In this document: in pieces, positions 4,725 to 9,282 of the stretch
Layout: the number at the start of each line of letters is the position of its first letter
How positions within the stretch are numbered: the first letter of the stretch is position 1
NCBI GenBank assembly: GCA_017543725.1
Contig: JAFYFO010000290.1
Location: forward strand, 1 to 9,282
DNA from: Eubacterium sp.
Lineage (GTDB): Bacteria; Bacillota; Clostridia; Oscillospirales; Acutalibacteraceae
Length of the DNA stretch: 9,282 nt
Direction: 5' to 3'
Translations under genes and position numbers: made by a program
The notes under the pieces: model-generated
What the model was told of the DNA's origin: nothing
Database searches by the model: none
Seen by the model: only the letters and a program-made list of their open reading frames with translations

Positions 4725-7091
4725 GTGAAAAAGTTTCTTTGTTTTATCATATCATTGGTCTTAACTCTTGGCGTCTCCCATCCAGCGTTTGCTCAGGACG
4801 CGGCGTTGAATATAAGCAAAAGCAATATTTCCCACGATGTTTCAGAAACGCTCTACGGCGCATTTATTGAAGATATCTCTTATTCCTGCGACGGCGGACT
4901 TGTTTCAAATCTTGTTAACAACGGCTCGTTTGAACTTGAAAACGCCAATGAAACTGCGTGGGTTTTCAATTCACTGAGCGCAAAAATTTCAAACAGTTAT
5001 CCGATGAATGAAAACAATCAGATTTGCGAGGTTTTGAATATTGAGTCAAGGGGCTTTGCGGAAAACCTCGGCTTTACCGAACTTTATGATTATAAAACCT
5101 ATGATTATAATGAAAAGAAAGCCAAAACAGGGGATATGGGCTTTAAAAAAGGCGAGAAATATGAGTTTTCCTGCTATCTGAAAAACATTGATTTTGAGGG
5201 CAGCATAAGCGTTATGCTCAATTCAAAAAACAACAGCGATAATCTTGTTCAGGTTCCTCTGCACAAACTAGAAAGCGAGGAGTGGAACAGATTTTCGGCA
5301 ATAATAAAATCCTCGGCTGACGAGGACGGCTCGCTTGTTATTGTTTTCAACGGCAAGGGCTCGATTGCAATTGATTTTGTTTCCCTCGTTCCTCAGAGCA
5401 GCCACGGCTATGCAAGCGAGGAATGGAAATATGTTTCCCTGAGAAACGATTTGTTTAACTCTCTTAAAAACCTCGGTCCGAAGTTCATCAGATTTCCGGG
5501 CGGATGCCTTGCCGAGGGAACGGATATTAAAAACCTTTATAACTGGAAAAACACCATCGGCGCGCCTGAACAGAGAAAGCAGGAAACAAATCTCTGGTCG
5601 GATTTCGCAAACGGCAGATATTATAACAACACAAACGCAATGGGCTATCACGAATATTTCCAACTCTGCGAGGATTTGGGCGCAGAAGCGCTTCCGGTTG
5701 TGAACGCAGGAATGATTTGCCAGGGCAGATGCGCATTTGATGACCACAGGCTTGCCTATAAAAAATCTCAGATGAGCGATGCTGAGTGGAAAAAATATCT
5801 CATCAGCGAAAGAGGATATAATGAAAACGATGAAGAGGGAATGAAGGGCTTCACCGAGTGGATTGATTCCTTTGGAATTAAAAATGAAAAAGACTATAAT
5901 AATTGGCTCGATACGGTCGCTCTTCGTCCGAATACGGATGAATTCACAAATTATGTTCAGGATATCCTTGATTTGATTGAATATGCAACCGCGGGGGCGG
6001 ATTCAAGTTACTGGGGCGCTCAGAGAGCGCAAAACGGCCATCCCGAGCCTTTTGAACTGGGCTATATTGCAATCGGAAACGAAAACTGGAGCGATGTTTT
6101 CTTCAGAAATTTTGATGAAATATATAAGGCAATCAAGGCAAAGTATCCGAACATAACAATTGTTTCAACTGCGGGCGCCGCAATGGAGGGCGCGGAATTT
6201 GATTATTCGTGGGATACTATAAACAAGAACTACCCCGATACAATTGTTGACGAGCACTACTACACGGGCGATAATTATCTTTTTGAACACAACAACAGAT
6301 ATGATAATTACGACAGAAACGGCGCAGGAGTTTTAATCGGCGAATACAGCGCAAAATGCGCGGGCTTCGGAACTCTTGAAACGAAAACAAATCTCTGGTC
6401 AGCCGTTGAGGAAGCAAGTTATTTAACAGGCGTTGAGCGAAACAGCGATATTGTTAAAATGGCTTCCTTTGCTCCGACTTTCGCAAAGGTTAACGCAAAC
6501 TGCTGGGATTTGAATATGATTTGGTTTGATTCCCAAAGCGTTGCTTTAACGCCCGATTATTTCGTTCAGATGCTTTTTTCAAACAACTTCGGAAACAGTT
6601 ATATCAAAACAGATAAAATCAGCGAGGATATATATCAGAGCGTGACGGTTGACAGCGATAAGCAAATCCTTTATATCAAACTTGTTAACGCAGGCTCCTC
6701 CGAAAAACTTGAAATAAATCTCGACGGTTTTGAAAATATAAACCGCGTTTCAAATCTTGTTTTAACCGACGCTTATAAATCCGCCTCAAACGAAATCGGC
6801 AGGCAGAGAGTTGCGCCCGAGGAGGAAAACATCAAGGCAGAGAAAAGCGGCTTCAAGGTTAAACTGAAAGCAAACAGCGTTAATGTTATCAGAGTTGCAT
6901 ACGGAAATAACGAGGGCACCTCGCTTTATTCGCTTCCCGATAATATATCGCTGAAAACAAAAGCATATGTTCCCGCAAGGGTTATTGCCGCGGCGGTGAT
7001 TATTTCAACTTGCTTTATTCTCGGCTCGTTTATCGGATTTTTCGTCTACACAAAGATTATTAAAAAGAGGATAGAAAAAGATGAGAATTAG
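4725..7091 (+). CDS. membrane-anchored GH51 alpha-L-arabinofuranosidase
   Basis: A 788-residue retaining exo-glycosidase of the GH51 type, expected to release L-arabinofuranose from arabinan or arabinoxylan side chains. A signal peptide covers 1-24 (SHPAFAQD). The N-terminal YGAFIEDISYSCDGGLVSNLVNNGSFE region (44-70) matches the extracellular/plant-like GH51 branch; about 130-222 looks like an inserted CBM-type beta-sandwich. The barrel has FIRFPGGCLAEG (254-265), the acid/base E453 in IAIGNENW, VDEHYY (508-513) and the nucleophile E540 in LIGEYSA. A beta domain follows (about 620-726). The C terminus is unusual: a transmembrane helix (about 750-775) and a short charged tail (KKRIEKDEN), giving type I topology with the enzyme outside the cell. 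There is no LPXTG, dockerin or SLH motif. Start: GTG 4725 with GGAGAG five bases upstream. First gene of a four-gene operon; its stop overlaps the next gene by 11 bp. Substrate within the arabinoside class is not decidable from sequence. Confidence 0.92.
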   Translation: MKKFLCFIISLVLTLGVSHPAFAQDAALNISKSNISHDVSETLYGAFIEDISYSCDGGLVSNLVNNGSFELENANETAWVFNSLSAKISNSYPMNENNQICEVLNIESRGFAENLGFTELYDYKTYDYNEKKAKTGDMGFKKGEKYEFSCYLKNIDFEGSISVMLNSKNNSDNLVQVPLHKLESEEWNRFSAIIKSSADEDGSLVIVFNGKGSIAIDFVSLVPQSSHGYASEEWKYVSLRNDLFNSLKNLGPKFIRFPGGCLAEGTDIKNLYNWKNTIGAPEQRKQETNLWSDFANGRYYNNTNAMGYHEYFQLCEDLGAEALPVVNAGMICQGRCAFDDHRLAYKKSQMSDAEWKKYLISERGYNENDEEGMKGFTEWIDSFGIKNEKDYNNWLDTVALRPNTDEFTNYVQDILDLIEYATAGADSSYWGAQRAQNGHPEPFELGYIAIGNENWSDVFFRNFDEIYKAIKAKYPNITIVSTAGAAMEGAEFDYSWDTINKNYPDTIVDEHYYTGDNYLFEHNNRYDNYDRNGAGVLIGEYSAKCAGFGTLETKTNLWSAVEEASYLTGVERNSDIVKMASFAPTFAKVNANCWDLNMIWFDSQSVALTPDYFVQMLFSNNFGNSYIKTDKISEDIYQSVTVDSDKQILYIKLVNAGSSEKLEINLDGFENINRVSNLVLTDAYKSASNEIGRQRVAPEEENIKAEKSGFKVKLKANSVNVIRVAYGNNEGTSLYSLPDNISLKTKAYVPARVIAAAVIISTCFILGSFIGFFVYTKIIKKRIEKDEN

Positions 7092-7902
7092 CGTTATAAG
7101 TTTCAACACCGCTTCCCCCTGGGGCAGTGAGGAAAAGGGAACGGGAAGCAAAACAAGAATTGAAAAATTCATAAAATATATGGGCGAGGAGAGCCCCGAT
7201 TTGCTCGGCACCCAGGAACTTAATTATTTCTGGGCTGAGGAAATTCAGAAAGTGCTGCCCGAGTATTCGTTCTATGGCATTATCCGAGGCGGCGACGACA
7301 GCAAATGGACAAGCGAAATGAACGGCGTTTTCTTTAAAAACGAAAGGTTTGAAAAGATTTTTCAGAAAACCTTCTGGCTGAGCAAAACGCCCGAAATTTC
7401 AAGCCGCTTTGTTGAAACGGATGAAAATGGAAATGAGCAGAAGGCAAATTGCTACAGAATCTGCTCCTACGTTATTCTCAAAGAAAAAAGCGGCGCGCTG
7501 CTAGCGTTTTTAAACACCCATCTCGACCATATCTGCGAAAGGGCAATGCTCTGGGGCGCAGAACTTATTCTTGAAGAGATTGAGGGAATAAAAGAGAAAT
7601 TCGGGAATGATATCAATATAGTTTTAAGCGGCGATTTCAATCAGAAAGAGGATTCTGCGGTCTATAAGCTTTTAAGTTCAAGGCTTTGCGACACAACCGA
7701 TGAAACGAAAAAACGCGCAACCTATCAGAACTGGGGCGCGGATATTTCGGATAATAAGGGCTGGGCGCCTCTTCGCCCGGGGGATACTCCGATTGATTTC
7801 ATTTTCACAAACGGAACCCCTGCTCAGTACAGGATTCTTGACAAACTTGATAACGGATATATTTCCGACCATTTCGGAATCCGCGCAGAAATAGATTTTT
7901 AG
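7081..7902 (+). CDS. endonuclease/exonuclease/phosphatase family hydrolase
   Basis: A 273-residue single-domain protein of the EEP (DNase I-like) fold, a metal-dependent phosphodiesterase/phosphatase family. The full active-site set is present in order: N9 (ISFNTASP), E46 (LLGTQE), H147 (LNTHLDH), D185/N187 (LSGDFNQ), D239 (PIDFIF) and D263/H264 (SDHFGI). There is no signal peptide or membrane segment, so it should act in the cytoplasm, unlike the surface enzyme encoded before it. The substrate cannot be told: the family includes nucleases, sphingomyelinases, inositol-phosphate phosphatases and many uncharacterised bacterial enzymes; the GTQE and GDFN forms are typical of the last group. ATG 7081 overlaps the GH51 stop by 11 bp, and an AGAGG site (about 7065-7069) lies in the end of that gene, so translational coupling is likely. 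Confident in family, not in role. Confidence 0.88.
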   Translation: MRISVISFNTASPWGSEEKGTGSKTRIEKFIKYMGEESPDLLGTQELNYFWAEEIQKVLPEYSFYGIIRGGDDSKWTSEMNGVFFKNERFEKIFQKTFWLSKTPEISSRFVETDENGNEQKANCYRICSYVILKEKSGALLAFLNTHLDHICERAMLWGAELILEEIEGIKEKFGNDINIVLSGDFNQKEDSAVYKLLSSRLCDTTDETKKRATYQNWGADISDNKGWAPLRPGDTPIDFIFTNGTPAQYRILDKLDNGYISDHFGIRAEIDF

Positions 7903-7918
7903 CAAAGGAAAGATAATT

Positions 7919-8470
7919 ATGAAAAAGAATAATGTTTTAATAACGGTTCTGGCAGTTGTTCTGGCGGCGATTTGCGCGGCGGTTGCGTTTATTGCAATAA
8001 ATCAGAACAAGGAACCAACGAAAAGCGAAACTTCCGCTTCATCAACTGCGTCGCTTGCAGGAAGCGTTTTCAAAACAACTTCGAAAACAACCGAAAAAAC
8101 AACTAAAAAAACAACAACCAAAAAAGAAACAACAACCGAGGATAAATATCCCTTTATAAGAAACGGCGTCTGGTATCTTGCAAATATTGATGAGGAAACC
8201 TGCCTTGCAATTGATTTCAAGAAAAACGGCAAAGCGGATATCGCATTTTTCAACAGCGATAATATTGAAGGTTTTGACGCTCAGTATTTCAAGGGCGACG
8301 CGAAATACACAATCGGCAAGAATAAAATTGTTTTCTCAAAACTTCCCGAAGCAACGGGCTATAAAAAACTTGAACTCAGCATTAAAAAAGAGAAACTCTA
8401 TTTCAGCGGCAAAAAACTCAAAAACTATAAGAAAATCAGCCTTGATAACGCGCTTAAATGTTTTGAATAG
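7919..8470 (+). CDS. small membrane-anchored protein with Thr/Lys linker, function unknown
   Basis: A 183-residue protein I do not recognise. Residues 1-28 are a signal anchor or uncleaved signal peptide (KKNN then a long hydrophobic stretch). C19 is preceded by AAI, which is a poor lipobox, so a lipoprotein is unlikely. Residues 33-75 are a Ser/Thr/Lys-rich low-complexity linker (FKTTSKTTEKTTKKTTTKK), typical of wall-spanning spacers. Residues 77-183 form a compact domain beginning NGVWYLANIDEETCLAIDF with alternating hydrophobic strands (AIDF, ADIAFF, KYTIGKNKIVF, KLELSI, KLYFSG). That pattern resembles small lipocalin-like beta-barrel domains of Firmicutes surface proteins, but this is inference. 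Two cysteines, C95 and C181, could pair. The start is supported by AAAGGAAAG at 7904-7912. It sits 16 bases after the EEP gene and 8 before tcdA, so it belongs to the operon. Confidence 0.75.
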   Translation: MKKNNVLITVLAVVLAAICAAVAFIAINQNKEPTKSETSASSTASLAGSVFKTTSKTTEKTTKKTTTKKETTTEDKYPFIRNGVWYLANIDEETCLAIDFKKNGKADIAFFNSDNIEGFDAQYFKGDAKYTIGKNKIVFSKLPEATGYKKLELSIKKEKLYFSGKKLKNYKKISLDNALKCFE

Positions 8471-8478
8471 GAAAAACT

Positions 8479-9201
8479 ATGCTTAATCAATTTTCAAGAA
8501 GCGAACTCTGTTTCGGAAAAGATTCAATTGAAAAACTGAAAAAAAGCCGCGTTGCCGTTTTCGGCATCGGCGGCGTCGGCGGATATATCTGCGAGGCTCT
8601 TGTTCGCAGCGGACTTGGTGAGATAGATATTATAGATAACGACGATATAAGTCTAACAAATCTCAACCGCCAGATTATTGCGCTCCATTCAACAATCGGA
8701 CGAAGCAAGGTTGATGTTATGGAAGAAAGAATTCTTGATATAAATCCTGATTGCAGGGTTAATAAGCATAAGATTTTTTTCAGCGAGGAAACCTGCGCCG
8801 AACTTGATTTTGAAAGTTTTGATTATGTTGCCGACGCAATAGACAGCGTTAAATCAAAACTGCTTCTTGCAAAAATCTGCAAGGAAAAAAATATTCCCCT
8901 TATTTCCTCAATGGGAACGGGAAACAAACTCAACGCAACGCTTCTTGAAGTTTCCGATATTTCAAAAACAAGTTATTGCCCCCTTGCAAAAGTTATGAGA
9001 AGGGAACTCAAAAAAATCGGAATAAACCATCTGAAAGTTGTTTATTCAAAGGAAGAGGCAATAAAGCCGGAGGAAGAAAGCCTTAAAAAGATTATTGAAG
9101 AAGAGGGCTCTCAAAAGCGAACTCTTCCTGCTTCAACGGCATTTGTTCCGCCTGCGGCAGGGCTGATTATTGCCTCGGAAATAATTAAGGATTTAGTGTG
9201 A
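8479..9201 (+). CDS. tcdA: tRNA threonylcarbamoyladenosine dehydratase TcdA
   Basis: A 240-residue ThiF/E1-like ATP-dependent enzyme of the TcdA (CsdL/YgdL) family, which cyclises t6A at position 37 of ANN-decoding tRNAs to ct6A in the cytoplasm. Visible marks are the N-terminal FSRSELCFGKDSIEKL, the nucleotide-binding loop VFGIGGVGGY (27-36), the acidic IIDNDDI (51-57), the NLNRQ motif with R64, SKV with K77, VADAIDSVKSK (117-127) with the conserved D122, SSMGTGNKL (143-151), PLAKVMRRELKK (168-179) and a C-terminal PASTAFVPPAAGL (217-229). Length and order fit TcdA rather than ThiF, MoeB or HesA; no ThiS or MoaD partner is nearby. The ATG follows GGAAAAACT after the preceding stop, eight bases away, so it is probably the last gene of the GH51 transcript. 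Its stop TGA (9199-9201) lies inside a palindrome. Confidence 0.93.
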   Translation: MLNQFSRSELCFGKDSIEKLKKSRVAVFGIGGVGGYICEALVRSGLGEIDIIDNDDISLTNLNRQIIALHSTIGRSKVDVMEERILDINPDCRVNKHKIFFSEETCAELDFESFDYVADAIDSVKSKLLLAKICKEKNIPLISSMGTGNKLNATLLEVSDISKTSYCPLAKVMRRELKKIGINHLKVVYSKEEAIKPEEESLKKIIEEEGSQKRTLPASTAFVPPAAGLIIASEIIKDLV

Positions 9202-9214
9202 AAATTCACACTAA
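9193..9214. repeat. perfect 22-bp palindrome over the tcdA stop codon
   Basis: TTAGTGTGAA (9193-9202), AA, TTCACACTAA (9205-9214) is a perfect inverted repeat that includes the tcdA stop codon. As RNA it would form a hairpin of about 8-10 bp, but no U-run follows on either strand, so it is not a standard intrinsic terminator. It may protect the transcript end, act as a weak terminator or mark the edge of the adjacent repeat element. Confidence 0.6.
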
Positions 9215-9219
9215 TACAG

Positions 9220-9271
9220 ATTATATTGCCCGCTCAGTTTGCCGCAAGCGGCAACGAGCGATGGCTATAAT
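9220..9271. repeat. long imperfect hairpin, candidate dispersed palindromic repeat
   Basis: Nested complementary blocks: ATTATA 9220-9225 with TATAAT 9266-9271, GCC 9228-9230 with GGC 9263-9265, CGCTC 9231-9235 with GAGCG 9256-9260, and TTGCCGC 9239-9245 with GCGGCAA 9248-9254 around an AA loop. That gives 21 pairs with two small internal loops. The core is clearly more GC-rich than the flanking intergenic DNA and no T-run follows. The shape suggests a REP/MITE-like intergenic element, possibly continuing past the window edge; copy number cannot be seen here. Confidence 0.55.
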
Positions 9272-9282
9272 TCCCATTATAC

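Noticed and set aside
5268..5747. Minus-strand open frame of 159 codons inside the GH51 gene
   Set aside because: It lies wholly opposite a well-supported gene with intact catalytic motifs, has no recognisable domain and no ribosome-binding site.
8068..8145. ACA/AAA-rich stretch as a tandem DNA repeat
   Set aside because: It is simply the codons of the Thr/Lys linker (ACA, ACC, AAA), with no regular repeat unit.
9193..9214. Palindrome after tcdA as an intrinsic terminator
   Set aside because: No U-run follows the stem on either strand, so it is listed as a repeat instead.
1..9282. CRISPR array, tRNA, rRNA, insertion sequence or defence system
   Set aside because: I saw no spaced direct repeats, cloverleaf-like sequence, transposase, integrase or recognisable defence gene.

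Overview
The window looks like a chromosomal segment from a low-GC Gram-positive anaerobe of the class Clostridia, probably a Ruminococcaceae/Oscillospiraceae-type gut bacterium. The evidence is indirect: AT-rich codon use, strong Shine-Dalgarno sites, FN3-repeat wall proteins, a ThiT-type ECF thiamine transporter under a thi-box leader, and a membrane-anchored GH51 arabinofuranosidase. No rRNA, marker gene or other taxonomic anchor is present, so genus and species cannot be given.

Layout. (1) 1-985 (+): the 3' part of a gene for FN3 repeats followed by a VanW domain. Its frame carries a stop at 8-10, right at the window edge. (2) 1037-1881 (+): a self-contained thiamine-uptake unit with a consensus promoter (TTGACA-N17-TATAAT), a TPP-riboswitch-like leader, an intrinsic terminator with a visible competing anti-terminator, and thiT. 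(3) 1886-1922: a strong bidirectional terminator between the convergent thiT and GH25 genes. (4) 4592-1916 (-): two tandem, overlapping GH25 muramidase genes. The first product is a short signal-anchored enzyme; the second is a secreted enzyme with an Ig-like domain and three FN3 domains. (5) 4593-4724: an AT-rich divergent promoter region. (6) 4725-9201 (+): four tightly packed genes (spacings -11, +16, +8) for a membrane-anchored extracellular GH51 alpha-L-arabinofuranosidase, a cytoplasmic endonuclease/exonuclease/phosphatase-fold hydrolase, a small membrane-anchored protein of unknown function with a Thr/Lys linker, and the tRNA t6A dehydratase TcdA. (7) 9193-9282: a perfect palindrome over the tcdA stop codon, then a long imperfect hairpin that resembles a dispersed palindromic repeat.

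How the parts relate. The left half is about the cell envelope: VanW (reported to act in peptidoglycan cross-linking in clostridia) and two muramidases, with FN3 modules of the same style in the VanW and long GH25 proteins. A vitamin B1 uptake gene lies between them. The right-hand operon starts with plant-arabinan/arabinoxylan degradation at the cell surface and ends with a housekeeping tRNA-modification gene, so it is probably a transcription unit of convenience rather than one pathway.

I did not find a convincing new multi-gene system. The most interesting points are the thiT leader, whose pyrimidine-sensing arm is canonical but whose pyrophosphate-sensing arm is short and non-consensus; the frame interruption in the VanW gene; a possible leaderless promoter for the first GH25 gene; and the palindromic element at the right end.
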